DNA of 64,000 bases from CAYUZU01 sp964448675 (GTDB lineage Bacteria > Planctomycetota > Phycisphaerae > UBA1845 > Fen-1342), in the NCBI GenBank assembly GCA_964448675.1, contig CAYUZU010000003.1, forward strand, positions 124,001 through 188,000, read 5' to 3'. The position numbers and the translations under genes are program-made. The notes below the pieces were generated by a model. That model made no database searches. It saw only the letters and a list, made by a program, of their open reading frames with translations, and was not told the origin of the DNA. This document shows, piece after piece, positions 38,968 to 47,275 of this stretch (positions within the stretch are counted from its first letter, which is position 1; each line of letters starts with the position of its first letter).

Positions 38968-40011
38968 ATGTCACGTTTACTCGCATACGTCCCCCTCGCG
39001 CTCGCGCTGGTCAGCTTCGGTTGCGAGCGGCAGTCCGCCTCACCCGACCAGCAGGCTGCCGCGGACGAGGTGATCGTCTACACCGCCCTCGACCGGCAGT
39101 TCTCCGAACCCATCCTCGCGATGTTCAAAGAGCAGACCGGCATCGCGGCCAAGGCAGTCTACGACACCGAATCGACCAAGACCGTCGGGCTGACCAATCG
39201 CCTCATCGCCGAGGCCGCGCGGCCGCGCTGCGATGTCTTCTGGAACAATGAGATCCTCAATACGCTGCGGCTCAAGGACAAGGGCCTGCTCCAACCCTGC
39301 GAACCGCCCCAGGCCACGAACTACCCCGCGCAATTCCGCGACCCGGCGGGCTATTGGCACGGCTTCGCGGCCCGCGCCCGGGTCCTCATCGTAAACACCG
39401 ATCTCGTGCAACCCGACGAGTTGCCGAGCTCCATCCGCGACCTGGCCGACCCGAAGTGGAAGGGCCAGACTGGCATCGCCAAGCCGCTGTTCGGGACAAC
39501 CGCGTCCCACGTGGCGTGCCTGTTCGCTCACCTGGGCAAAGAGGAGGCCATCGCCCTGCTCGAGTCGTTCAAGCAAAACGACGTCCAGGTCGTCGCCGGC
39601 AACAAGACGTGTGCCGTGATGGTGGGCGCGGGGGACCTGGCGTTTGGCCTCACCGACACCGACGACGCCATCATCGAGCAGGAAGAGGGCAAGCCGGTCG
39701 CGATCGTCTTTCCCGACACCGGAGCGGGCCAGATGGGTACGCCGGTGTTGCCCAATACGCTCGCGCTGCTGAAGGACTGCCCGCACCCCGAGGCGGGCAC
39801 AATGCTGATCAACTTCCTGTTGTCGCCCGAGGTCGAAACGCAGCTGGCCCAGGGCCCCTCGGCCCAGATTCCGCTCAACGCCAAGACCGAGGCGTCCTCG
39901 CGCGTCGGCACGCTCAAGAACATCAAGCCGCTGCAGGTCGACTTCGCGGCGGCGGCCGAGGCGTTCACCGCGGCGGCGGCGTACATCGAAGACCGTTTCC
40001 TGACGGACTGA
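38968..40011 (+). CDS. ABC transporter substrate-binding lipoprotein, FbpA-like
   Basis: About 347 residues from ATG 38968 with GGGGA upstream. Lipobox 'SFGC' after a signal peptide. The body matches extracellular solute-binding family 1/6: 'VIVYTALDRQFSEPILAMF' near residue 35, 'CDVFWNNEIL', 'GYWHGFAARARVLIVNTD', and 'FPDTGAGQMGTPVLPNTLAL'. These resemble ferric-iron or related anion-coordinated binding proteins. It forms a transport unit with the preceding permease. Ligand identity is inferred. Confidence 0.9.
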   Translation: MSRLLAYVPLALALVSFGCERQSASPDQQAAADEVIVYTALDRQFSEPILAMFKEQTGIAAKAVYDTESTKTVGLTNRLIAEAARPRCDVFWNNEILNTLRLKDKGLLQPCEPPQATNYPAQFRDPAGYWHGFAARARVLIVNTDLVQPDELPSSIRDLADPKWKGQTGIAKPLFGTTASHVACLFAHLGKEEAIALLESFKQNDVQVVAGNKTCAVMVGAGDLAFGLTDTDDAIIEQEEGKPVAIVFPDTGAGQMGTPVLPNTLALLKDCPHPEAGTMLINFLLSPEVETQLAQGPSAQIPLNAKTEASSRVGTLKNIKPLQVDFAAAAEAFTAAAAYIEDRFLTD

Positions 40012-40104
40012 GCCCCGGGGGCCCGCGTCCGTCACGATCATGAAATCGCGTCGCTGTGGCGCCGTCGGTCGCGTGAACCGCCGCCAGCCCCTAGAATCCG
40101 CACC

Positions 40105-40770
40105 ATGACCAAGCACGCTGCGCTTCATGTCGAGTCGTTTATCGAGGCGTCTTTTCAGGAGAACGCCTACCTCACCTGGGAAGACGGCCAGGCTGACGCC
40201 TGGATCATCGATCCCGGGTTTCCTCCGCAGACGGACGAGATCATCGAGGCGGTCCGCCGGCACAAGCTCCAGCCGGTCGCCGTGCTGATCACGCACGCGC
40301 ACCCGGACCACATCGCCGGCGTGGCGGCGATCCGGGCGGCGTACCCCGATCTGCCGCTGGTCGGCCCGCGCGACGAACAGCACATGTGTCGCGATCCGCA
40401 GGCCAACCTGTCGGCCATGATGGGGCTCGAGCTGGTCGTCCCCGAGTTCGACCAGCCCATCGCCCTCGGCGACACCCTCAAGCTCGGCTCGCTGACGTGG
40501 AAGGTGCTGGATGTGGCCGGCCATTCGCCCGGCGGCGTTGCCTACTACTGCCCCGCGGCGGGCGTGGTCTTCACCGGCGACGCCCTTTTCGCCGGCAGCA
40601 TCGGCCGCACCGACTTCCCCGGCAGCTCGCACGAGCGCCTGCTCGACAATATCCGCCAGAATCTTTACGCCCTGCCCGCCGACACGGTCGTCTACTCGGG
40701 GCACGGGCCGGAGACGACCATCCGGCGGGAGCAACAGACGAACCCCTTCGTGCAGGGAGGGCTCGATTGA
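40105..40770 (+). CDS. MBL-fold metallohydrolase (glyoxalase II-like)
   Basis: 221 residues. The metal-binding motif 'ITHAHPDHIAG' is near residue 60, followed by a His in 'VAGHSPGG', Asp in 'FTGDALF' and a final His in 'YSGHGPET', the full set for a dinuclear hydroxyacylglutathione hydrolase-like enzyme. The substrate is unknown; family members hydrolyse thioesters or persulfides. Its stop overlaps the start of the following lipoprotein gene by one base. Confidence 0.92.
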   Translation: MTKHAALHVESFIEASFQENAYLTWEDGQADAWIIDPGFPPQTDEIIEAVRRHKLQPVAVLITHAHPDHIAGVAAIRAAYPDLPLVGPRDEQHMCRDPQANLSAMMGLELVVPEFDQPIALGDTLKLGSLTWKVLDVAGHSPGGVAYYCPAAGVVFTGDALFAGSIGRTDFPGSSHERLLDNIRQNLYALPADTVVYSGHGPETTIRREQQTNPFVQGGLD

Positions 40771-41276
40771 TGCGGCCGTGGCTCGGACTGTTCGCGCTGG
40801 TGCTGTGCGTGGGGTGCTCGCAATCGCGCGGCGTGGTCGACGCGTTTCCGCCGTCGGCGATCGCCACGCCGTGGGTCCTTCAAGACCGCGTCTGGCACGG
40901 TACGATCGACGAGGCCGCGCCGGGCCTGGGCGACGACGTGATCTTCTGGCGCAGCCGCGGGGCCCAGGACGTCTGGCTGGCGCGCTACTGCCATCGCGAG
41001 CGGCCCAATCGCTGCCTGACGATTCGTTGCTTCGCGTTCGACGACGAGGGCCGCGCGGCCGCCGCCTATGAAGCCTACAAGCCGACCGATGCCGAGCCGT
41101 TCACAGCCGGCGACGAAGGATGCTGGACGCCGATCGGCGTCATGTTCCACTGGGACCGCCTGGTGTTCGACGTCTTTGGCCCCGACGAATCCTCGACCAA
41201 CCAGTGGCAGGCGGCGATGCTGGCCAGCTTCGTGCTGAACCGCATGCCCGACGGCGTGCCCGCTGCCCCGCAATGA
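40770..41276 (+). CDS. Putative lipoprotein of unknown function
   Basis: 168 residues from the ATG at 40770 (TGATG junction with the MBL gene). Signal peptide with lipobox 'LVLCVGC'. The mature domain has several Trp and paired Cys ('LARYCHRERPNRCLTIRCFA') and an acidic patch. I recognise no family. It shares a start-stop overlap with the BtuF-like gene, so it is probably part of the same operon. Confidence 0.65.
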   Translation: MRPWLGLFALVLCVGCSQSRGVVDAFPPSAIATPWVLQDRVWHGTIDEAAPGLGDDVIFWRSRGAQDVWLARYCHRERPNRCLTIRCFAFDDEGRAAAAYEAYKPTDAEPFTAGDEGCWTPIGVMFHWDRLVFDVFGPDESSTNQWQAAMLASFVLNRMPDGVPAAPQ

Positions 41277-42247
41277 CCCCGGCCCGCGACATGCTGCTGG
41301 GCCTCATGCTCGGGTGCGTCCTCGCCGGCTGTGAGCGCACACCGCCGGCCCCTACGACCGAGGCCGTACAAACCCGCCCCGTCACAACTGCAGCCGCCGC
41401 GCGATTCACACCATGGGTCCTGCAGCCCCCCGTCGTCGCCGCGGAGCGGGACCGGTCGTGTCCGCGGATCCTGAGCAGTGCGCCCCGGGTGACCGAGATT
41501 TGCTGCGCGCTGGGCCTGCGCGAATGCCTGATCGGCCGCACGCGTTTCTGCGACTATCCGCCAGGGATCACCAGCGTACCGTCAATTGGCGGCCTCAACG
41601 ATGTCAACAGCGAAGCGCTGCTCACGCTGCAACCCGAGCTGGTGTTGGTGTCCGGCGCGAGCCGCCACATCACCCAGCGCCTCGAGCAGCTCGGCCTGCA
41701 CCACGTGACCCTGCCGGACGTCGCGCTGGCCGACCTGTTCACCTCGATCGAGCGCGTCGGCGCGCTCGTGCAGCGGCCGGCGACGGCGGAGCGGCTGGCC
41801 GCGGGCATTCGCGACGAGCTGGCTCAGGTCACGCAGCGCTATGCCAACACGCCGCCGGCCCGCGTGCTGCTGGCGATCAGCCCGTTGCCCGACCCACCCA
41901 CACAGGCGTTCGTGGCCGGGCCGGGTTCGTATCTCGACGATCTGTTGCGGCGCGGCGGGCACGTCAACGCCGCCGCCGGCTTGCAGCGCTCCTTCGCCCC
42001 GCTATCGCTCGAGGTCATCGTCGAGGCCGACCCGGATGTCATCATCGAGCTTGCCACTGACGCCGCGCACCGCCCGGGGGGCGACCTCGAGGCGCAGCGC
42101 GTGTGGGCCAAGGTCGGCGTGCTGCGCGCGGTGAACAACCGGCGTGTGCACGTCCTGCGCGGCGAGCAGCATGGCATCCTCGGCCCGCGCATCGCGCAGA
42201 CATTCGACGCGATTTGCGCGACAATCGCCGGCCGGAATCATGACTGA
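41273..42247 (+). CDS. Periplasmic binding protein, BtuF/FhuD family
   Basis: About 324 residues from ATG 41273 (ATGA overlap). Lipobox 'VLAGC'. The TroA-like fold is marked by 'RILSSAPRVTEICCALGL', 'IGRTRFCDYPPGITSVPSIG', 'LTLQPELVLV' and 'VEADPDVIIEL'. The 'CDYPP' element is common in cobalamin and siderophore binding proteins. It pairs with the ATPase that starts eight bases before its stop; a BtuC/FhuB permease is missing from the locus. Confidence 0.9.
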   Translation: MTPARDMLLGLMLGCVLAGCERTPPAPTTEAVQTRPVTTAAAARFTPWVLQPPVVAAERDRSCPRILSSAPRVTEICCALGLRECLIGRTRFCDYPPGITSVPSIGGLNDVNSEALLTLQPELVLVSGASRHITQRLEQLGLHHVTLPDVALADLFTSIERVGALVQRPATAERLAAGIRDELAQVTQRYANTPPARVLLAISPLPDPPTQAFVAGPGSYLDDLLRRGGHVNAAAGLQRSFAPLSLEVIVEADPDVIIELATDAAHRPGGDLEAQRVWAKVGVLRAVNNRRVHVLRGEQHGILGPRIAQTFDAICATIAGRNHD

Positions 42248-43049
42248 CGCCGCTGCCACGATTGCCGAAGCCTGGTCGTTGCGCTGCCGCCGCCTGTCGG
42301 TGCGGCGCGGGACGCATCTCGCCCTGCGCGATGTCGACCTGACGCTCGGCCCCGACCAGTGTCTGTCCGTCGTGGGGCCCAACGGCTCGGGCAAGACCAC
42401 GTTGCTGCTGACCCTGCTCGGGCTGCTGCGCCCCAGCACCGGCACCGTCGAGCTCGGCGGCCGCGACGTCGCACGCCTCCCGCCGCGGCAACGGGCCCGC
42501 TTCGCGGCGTACGTGCCCCAGGTGATCGACACGGCGCCCGCGTTCACGGTCGCCGACGTGGTCGCGGGCGGGCGGTTCGCACATGTCGGGTCGGCGGGCC
42601 GGCTGGGGGCAGCCGATCACGAGGAGATCGCACGTGCCATGGCGCTGTGCGGGGTGGAATCGCTGGCGGCGCGCACGTTCGACACGCTCAGCGGTGGCGA
42701 GCGGCAGAAGACGCTACTGGCCGCTGCCATCGCCCAGGACCCGCGTGTGCTCATGCTGGACGAGCCCAACGCGGCCCTCGATCCGCGGGTGCAGATCGAC
42801 CTGGTGCGCATTCTCCGCGACTGGCAAAGCGACGAACGCAGCCTGGTGGTGATCAGCCACGATCTGCAACTGCCGGCGGCGCTGGGCGGATGCGTCGTCG
42901 CCCTGCGGCACGGGACCGTGGCGGCCGCGGGCGCTGCGGCCGAGGTCCTCACGGCGGAACGGTTGGGCGCGGTCTACGACGCGCCGTTCGGGGTGGCCAC
43001 CACCGCCGACGGGCGGACGCTGCTGCTGCCGGCGTGGTGGACGGGGTAG
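42240..43049 (+). CDS. ABC transporter ATP-binding protein, FepC/BtuD type
   Basis: 269 residues from ATG 42240. Walker A 'GPNGSGKTT', Q-loop 'YVPQ', signature 'LSGGERQKTLLA', Walker B 'VLMLDEPNAAL' and the switch His in 'VISHDL' are all present, so it should be active. The short 'VPQ...FTVADVVAGGR' region is typical of ATPases of siderophore and B12 uptake. It overlaps the BtuF-like gene. No cognate permease follows; the next gene is convergent plsY. Confidence 0.95.
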   Translation: MTDAAATIAEAWSLRCRRLSVRRGTHLALRDVDLTLGPDQCLSVVGPNGSGKTTLLLTLLGLLRPSTGTVELGGRDVARLPPRQRARFAAYVPQVIDTAPAFTVADVVAGGRFAHVGSAGRLGAADHEEIARAMALCGVESLAARTFDTLSGGERQKTLLAAAIAQDPRVLMLDEPNAALDPRVQIDLVRILRDWQSDERSLVVISHDLQLPAALGGCVVALRHGTVAAAGAAAEVLTAERLGAVYDAPFGVATTADGRTLLLPAWWTG

Positions 43050-43137
43050 CCGCGAAAGGGTGGGGAGGTCATGTTATGGTGCGGCGCTGCTGCCGCGCAA
43101 CGGCCGAGCGGCGTGCGACCGGCGCGCGGTGCCCCCC

Positions 43138-43788
43138 CTACTCGGTCGCCTGCTCACCGCCGACACGCTGCTCCTGCCCCGCAAGCAGGCGGCGGATGTT
43201 GTCACGATGGCGGACAATGATCATCAGCCCCAGCAGCGTCGCAACCGTCAGCAACGGCCAGTGGTTCACCAGGGTCAGTCCGCGCACCTGCACGTAGCCG
43301 AGCACCGCCAGCGGAAACACCACCGCCAGCGCGAGCGAGCCGGCCGAGACGGTGCCGGTCGCGAAGCGTGCTACGCCGTACGCCACAAGCGCGATCGCCA
43401 TCGCGATCGTGAAGTACGGCCAGATCCCCAGCGCCACACCGATGGTTGTCGCCACGCCCTTGCCGCCACGAAACCCGAGGTAGACCGGGAACACATGTCC
43501 GAGCACTGCGGCGACCGCGACCGCCAGCAGCAGCATCTGCCGCGCGGGGCTGGCGAACTCGCCCTGCAGCAGGATTGACGCCGTCAGCGCCGGCACCAGG
43601 CCCTTGAGAATGTCGATCGCCAGACACGCGAAGCCCCACTTGCGGCCAACCACGCGGCCGACATTGGTCGCGCCGATGTTACGGCTGCCGTGCTGGCGAA
43701 TGTCGACGCCGTGGGCCCGTCCGATCAAGAGGCCGAACGGGATCGCCCCCAACAAGTACGCCGCGATGATCAGGATCGTGGGAATCAA
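43138..43788 (-). CDS. plsY: Glycerol-3-phosphate acyltransferase
   Basis: 216 residues, a polytopic inner-membrane enzyme that transfers acyl from acyl-phosphate to glycerol-3-phosphate, the first step of phospholipid synthesis. Family motifs: 'LLGAIPFGLLIG' at the N-terminus, 'RQHGSRNIGATNVGRVVG', and 'GHVFPVYLGFRGGKGVATTI'. The start is TTG at 43788, which overlaps the stop of a small upstream gene (TTGA). Confidence 0.96.
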   Translation of the reverse strand: MIPTILIIAAYLLGAIPFGLLIGRAHGVDIRQHGSRNIGATNVGRVVGRKWGFACLAIDILKGLVPALTASILLQGEFASPARQMLLLAVAVAAVLGHVFPVYLGFRGGKGVATTIGVALGIWPYFTIAMAIALVAYGVARFATGTVSAGSLALAVVFPLAVLGYVQVRGLTLVNHWPLLTVATLLGLMIIVRHRDNIRRLLAGQEQRVGGEQATE

Positions 43789-44048
43789 GCCTCATCGGCT
43801 CCGGCTGAGGAGGAAGCGGGGTCGTGCTCGTCCTGCGTTAACGCCGGCCGCAGCTTCAACCACCTGGGCCGCAGCCGGTCGCGCAGCGGCTCGCCCCAGC
43901 GCCACCCGCGGCCTCGGGCCTGCGTGGCGAAGTCCTGCCGCCGAACGTCCTCGTCGCCCGTCGGCCACGCGCGGCGCGCGCGCCACCACGCGGCGAGCTC
44001 CCAGGCCCGCAGCCACAGCGCGTGATGCAGCCGCCCGGGGCGCTTCAG
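43785..44048 (-). CDS. Possible small protein gene between plsY and an unknown gene
   Basis: 87 codons in a Trp/Arg-rich frame ('LHHALWLRAWELAAWWRARR', 'GWRWGEPLRDRLRPRWLKL'). No ATG, GTG or TTG lies near its beginning; a CTG at 44048 overlaps the upstream stop (CTGA) and the frame ends in the plsY start (TTGA). Such overlaps at both ends and consistently GC-rich third positions argue for a real, translationally coupled gene. A non-coding gap is the alternative. Function unknown. Confidence 0.42.
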   Translation of the reverse strand: MKRPGRLHHALWLRAWELAAWWRARRAWPTGDEDVRRQDFATQARGRGWRWGEPLRDRLRPRWLKLRPALTQDEHDPASSSAGADEA

Positions 44049-44638
44049 CGCTGGACGGCGCGGCGCGTGCTCGCGAGAACCTCTTCGCGGGAACGGGATG
44101 GAATCGTGTGGGCGCTCCATAGCTGCTGGCGCTCCAGGATGGTCTTCTCTTCGTCGTAGTAGTTGCCAACCGGGCTGACGCCGCCTTCGACAGTGTCGCC
44201 GCCGGCGTACTGCCGGTCGAGCAACCAGCGCGCGATCTCTTCGTCTTGCTCGGCGGGATAGATCAGGGCAGTGACGTAACGCGTCGGCCCGGCCGCCGCC
44301 CCGCGATCCGCCAGGTGCACGAACGCCCGGCACGGCGGCGGCGTTTCCTGGGCCATCGTTGTCAGCGCGGCGAAGTCGTCGCGCGCCTGGTCCGCGCCGC
44401 GCCGATAGAACAACATCGCGGACTCGAGCTGGAATCGCTCGGCGGCCACGCCGCGCAGTTCCATCCGGCCGTCGGGGGTGGCCCGCATGATCCTGTAGAC
44501 CCCGCCGCCAGCGGTCGCCGGGTCCTCGAGCAGAATGGCGATTTCCTCGGCGGTGTAGCCGACAGCGGACCAGTCGCCGAAGTCGTAGACGTACAGGCCG
44601 CGATAGCGGTCGGCATTTGCCACAACGGGAAGCTGCAT
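44045..44638 (-). CDS. Conserved-looking protein of unknown function
   Basis: 197 residues from ATG 44638 with GAGGA about a dozen bases upstream. Predicted soluble, mixed alpha/beta, with 'YRGLYVYDFGDWSAVGYTAE', 'VYRIMRATPDGRMELRGV' and 'VGNYYDEEKTILERQQLW'. I recognise no family, catalytic motif, signal or membrane segment. It is probably the first gene of a unit with the small frame and plsY. Confidence 0.65.
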   Translation of the reverse strand: MQLPVVANADRYRGLYVYDFGDWSAVGYTAEEIAILLEDPATAGGGVYRIMRATPDGRMELRGVAAERFQLESAMLFYRRGADQARDDFAALTTMAQETPPPCRAFVHLADRGAAAGPTRYVTALIYPAEQDEEIARWLLDRQYAGGDTVEGGVSPVGNYYDEEKTILERQQLWSAHTIPSRSREEVLASTRRAVQR

Positions 44639-44733
44639 ACAGGCGTCCTCACTCGTCTCTTGTCGCGTGACGGCGGCAGCGCGGGGAGATTATAGCGAAT
44701 CGCGGGGAGGGCTGCAGCCGGGGGAAAAGGGGC

Positions 44734-44774
44734 GGGCGAGTCGAGCGTGGGCGTGGGCGGGACTCGACTCGCCC
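44734..44774 (-). terminator. Perfect 12-bp hairpin, possible terminator of the nrdR unit
   Basis: GGGCGAGTCGAG (44734-44745) and CTCGACTCGCCC (44763-44774) are exact inverted copies with a 17-base loop. Read on the minus strand the stem is followed by a short CCCCTTTT stretch, so it could end transcription arriving from nrdR and the ATP-cone gene. The U-tract is short, so termination strength is uncertain. Confidence 0.5.
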
Positions 44775-44802
44775 TTCATCAGGGGAACGGAGGCTTTTGA
44801 AG

Positions 44803-44884
44803 AGGGCTCGTAGCGGTTTCACAAACCCTGCGGGTCACTGCAGAAAGCACGAAACAGGCCAATCCCTGGCACGCTACGAGCCCT
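44803..44884. ncRNA. Cloverleaf-like inverted-repeat element, candidate structured RNA
   Basis: A perfect 13-bp outer stem (44803-44815 with 44872-44884) encloses three small hairpins: GTTT/AAAC (44816-44826), CTGCGG/CTGCAG with one G-U pair (44828-44843), and CAGG/CCTG (44855-44868). The whole is 82 bases. It is not a tRNA: arm lengths are wrong and no T-loop consensus is present. It may be a small RNA, an mRNA leader element for the minus-strand gene downstream, or a palindromic mobile fragment. Either strand could be the transcript. Confidence 0.45.
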
Positions 44885-44976
44885 GCGCCATCATGGCGAC
44901 AGCTGGTGTCGAGCGGCGGTTCCGGCCGTGGCGCACGGGATGAAACCCAGCCGATCGACAGCCACGATGCTTCGAA

Positions 44977-45579
44977 TCAGTTCTCCTTCTGGGGGCGTGC
45001 CGGCGCCACCGGGTGCTCGCACACATCCAACTCGGCGTGCAGCACCTGTTCGTCCGCCAGGCCCCAGGCCAGCACCTCGTTCCGTACCAGTTCACCCAGG
45101 AACGGCCGGGTGATCAGGCGGTAATCGAGGGCGAAAACCTGCGTTTCGATCTGCCCTGCCAGAAAGCGGGCGATCGTATGACGTAATCCGTAGTGGTTTT
45201 CCAGCGTGGCCACGATCGCCGACTTGCGCCAGGGCTTGCCCTTGGCGCCGGGCTGGTCGCCGGCCGCCATGACCCGCGTGCGCCGGCGGCGCGAGGCGCG
45301 CATCCGCCGGTGGCGCTTGAGGTCGTCGGCCACGTCCGCGAGCCCGGTCTGCTCGAGGACCGAGGCGACGCAGCGGAAGATGTACTCCGTGGTCGGCGGG
45401 TTCGGGTGCTTCCACTCCTGCAGATGCAGGGCCACCGCCCGGGCCAGGGGCGTCGACAGGCGTGGGTCGTACGACCGGGCCTGCAAGGCGCTGGCCAGGG
45501 TGGCACTGAGCTTGTCGCTACCGAACCGCTCGACCGTGCCGTCCCGCTTGGTAACCACGATTTCCTTGGTTTTTTTCAC
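44977..45579 (-). CDS. ATP-cone domain protein coupled to nrdR
   Basis: 200 residues from GTG 45579, which overlaps the nrdR stop (GTGA). An N-terminal ATP-cone is visible in 'IVVTKRDGTVERFGSDKLSA', the same kind of nucleotide-sensing domain as in NrdR and class I reductases. The middle is very basic ('HRRMRASRRRRTRVMAAG'), and a second helical, possibly cone-like part follows. It has no zinc ribbon. Tight coupling suggests it works with NrdR in nucleotide-dependent regulation; that is inference. Confidence 0.78.
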   Translation of the reverse strand: MKKTKEIVVTKRDGTVERFGSDKLSATLASALQARSYDPRLSTPLARAVALHLQEWKHPNPPTTEYIFRCVASVLEQTGLADVADDLKRHRRMRASRRRRTRVMAAGDQPGAKGKPWRKSAIVATLENHYGLRHTIARFLAGQIETQVFALDYRLITRPFLGELVRNEVLAWGLADEQVLHAELDVCEHPVAPARPQKEN

Positions 45580-46085
45580 GGCTCCGAGGTCCCCTCAAAG
45601 AGGTTACGCTGCCCAGGGACGTCACCGGCCGCGCGCTCGATGACGTCCTGAGCCTCGTCAATAAAGTCCCCCACATCCTCGAACTGGCGGTATACGCTGG
45701 CGAACCGAACGTACGCCACCTTGTCCACTCGCCGCAGCACCGACGCGATCTTCTCGCCGATGGTCTGGCTGGAAACCTCCTTCTCGAAATTGGAAACCAG
45801 GTATTCTTCCACTTCGTCCACGACTTGTTCCAAGCGCTCGGACGTGATCGGTCGTTTGTACGCCGCCTGCCGGATGCCTTCCATGATCTTCTCGCGATCG
45901 TACGGCACGCGCGATCCGTCGCGCTTGATTACGGCCAGCTTGATCGACTCTTCGATTCGCTCGTACGTGGTGAAGCGCCGCCCACAAGCAAGGCACCGAC
46001 GCCGGCGGCGAATACTCCGCCCGCTCTCGGTCCCGCGCGAGTCGATGACCTTGTCATCGTCTTCCTTGCAGAACGGACACCGCAT
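45576..46085 (-). CDS. nrdR: Transcriptional regulator NrdR
   Basis: 169 residues from ATG 46085; upstream in-frame codons lack family sequence. A zinc ribbon (C3, C6, C31, C34) is followed by an ATP-cone ('LAVIKRDGSRVPYDREKIME'). NrdR represses ribonucleotide reductase genes when dATP is bound, by binding paired NrdR boxes. No reductase gene or clear NrdR box is in the window. The end overlaps the second ATP-cone gene. Confidence 0.97.
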   Translation of the reverse strand: MRCPFCKEDDDKVIDSRGTESGRSIRRRRRCLACGRRFTTYERIEESIKLAVIKRDGSRVPYDREKIMEGIRQAAYKRPITSERLEQVVDEVEEYLVSNFEKEVSSQTIGEKIASVLRRVDKVAYVRFASVYRQFEDVGDFIDEAQDVIERAAGDVPGQRNLFEGTSEP

Positions 46086-46305
46086 CGTGCCCCTGATCCG
46101 CGCCTTTGGGCCAACGAGCCGTGCGACCAGCGATCGAACATGCCCGTCTGACCGCCACCACTCTGCAAACCTCGTCAAGCCCGTTTGCTCGGCGAGCCCC
46201 ACAGATTGTTACGCTCAGCAGTCTACCCCACAATATCCTGTGTGTCAAACAAAATCGCGCGCTCCCCGGGACATTCCTTGGCCCACCCGGTATAAGGCGA
46301 CCTCC

Positions 46306-47199
46306 ATGGGCGCACCACTCGCCGAACTCGTCCACGAAAACATCCGCCTGGTCGGCTCCTCGCTCGCCGGCGAGGAGACCTTCATCGTCGCGCCCGAGCT
46401 CAACCTCGCCTTCGACATCGGCCGCGGCCAGCGCGAAACCCTCGCCGTCGACCACGTATTCCTCTCGCACGGACACATGGATCACGCCGCCGGCGTCGCG
46501 TACTACTTCTCGCAGCGGATGTTCATCGACAACCTCCCGGGGCACGTCTACCTGCCCACTCCGCTTGTCGAGCCGGTCGAGAAGCTGCTCGCGATCTGGG
46601 GCGACATCGACGGCAACAAACCGCCCGCCAACATCCACGCCGCCGAGCCTGGTGTCGACATCCCGCTGCGCCGCGACCTCGTCGTGAGACCGTTCGAGGT
46701 CAACCATCCCTGCCGGCGGCGCGGCCGCCCCGTGGTGCGCGCCCTGGGTTACGCCGCGATCGAGGTGCGCAAGAAGCTCATCGACGAGTACCAGAATCTC
46801 ACCGGCCCGCAGCTCGTGGAGCTCAAGAAGCAGGGCGTCGAGATCACACGCCGCCTCGAGATTCCGCTGGTGGCATACTGCGGCGATACCGCCGCCGGCG
46901 ACTTCCTCGATCACGACTTCGTCCGCAACGCCAAGGTGCTGCTGCTCGAATGCACCTTCATCGAGGACGAGCACCGCGACCGCGCCCGGGCCGGCAACCA
47001 CATTCACGTGACGGACCTGCCGGCAATCATCCCCCGGCTGAACAACGATCGCATCGTGCTCATTCACGTTTCCCGCCGGACGGCCCTGCAGACCGCCCGC
47101 AAGGCGCTGGAGCGCGAGCTCGGCGACCTGCGGACCGACCGGATCACGTTCTTCATGGAACACCGGCGGCGCAAACGCGGCCCGCGCGGGGCTACGTGA
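46306..47199 (+). CDS. MBL-fold hydrolase, RNase Z-like
   Basis: 297 residues from ATG 46306. The metal site 'LSHGHMDHAAG' lies near residue 55, with later ligands in 'VNHPCRRRG', 'AYCGDTAAGDFL' and 'LIHVSRR'. The layout follows the RNase Z/ElaC group of the metallo-beta-lactamase fold, but the terminal ligand reads HVSRR rather than the usual HxSxR context, so true tRNA 3'-processing activity is uncertain. Monocistronic by position. Confidence 0.85.
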   Translation: MGAPLAELVHENIRLVGSSLAGEETFIVAPELNLAFDIGRGQRETLAVDHVFLSHGHMDHAAGVAYYFSQRMFIDNLPGHVYLPTPLVEPVEKLLAIWGDIDGNKPPANIHAAEPGVDIPLRRDLVVRPFEVNHPCRRRGRPVVRALGYAAIEVRKKLIDEYQNLTGPQLVELKKQGVEITRRLEIPLVAYCGDTAAGDFLDHDFVRNAKVLLLECTFIEDEHRDRARAGNHIHVTDLPAIIPRLNNDRIVLIHVSRRTALQTARKALERELGDLRTDRITFFMEHRRRKRGPRGAT

Positions 47200-47275
47200 G
47201 CAACCCTCAGCCGACGGCGGACAGCGTCTGCGCATTGCCAACTCGAAGCTGGTCACTGAGGACTGACGACTTCTC

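Larger units (their letters stand above)
44639..44976. other. Intergenic region with two strong inverted repeats
   Basis: 338 bases between the ATP-cone gene and the unknown gene, both on the minus strand. It holds the two inverted repeats listed separately and no open frame with a ribosome binding site. Confidence 0.65.

Noticed and set aside
44803..44884. tRNA gene
   Set aside because: Outer stem is 13 bp, no T-loop consensus, no plausible anticodon arm of five pairs.
44803..44884. Insertion-sequence remnant with terminal inverted repeats
   Set aside because: No target-site duplication flanks the arms and no transposase frame is nearby; kept only as an alternative.
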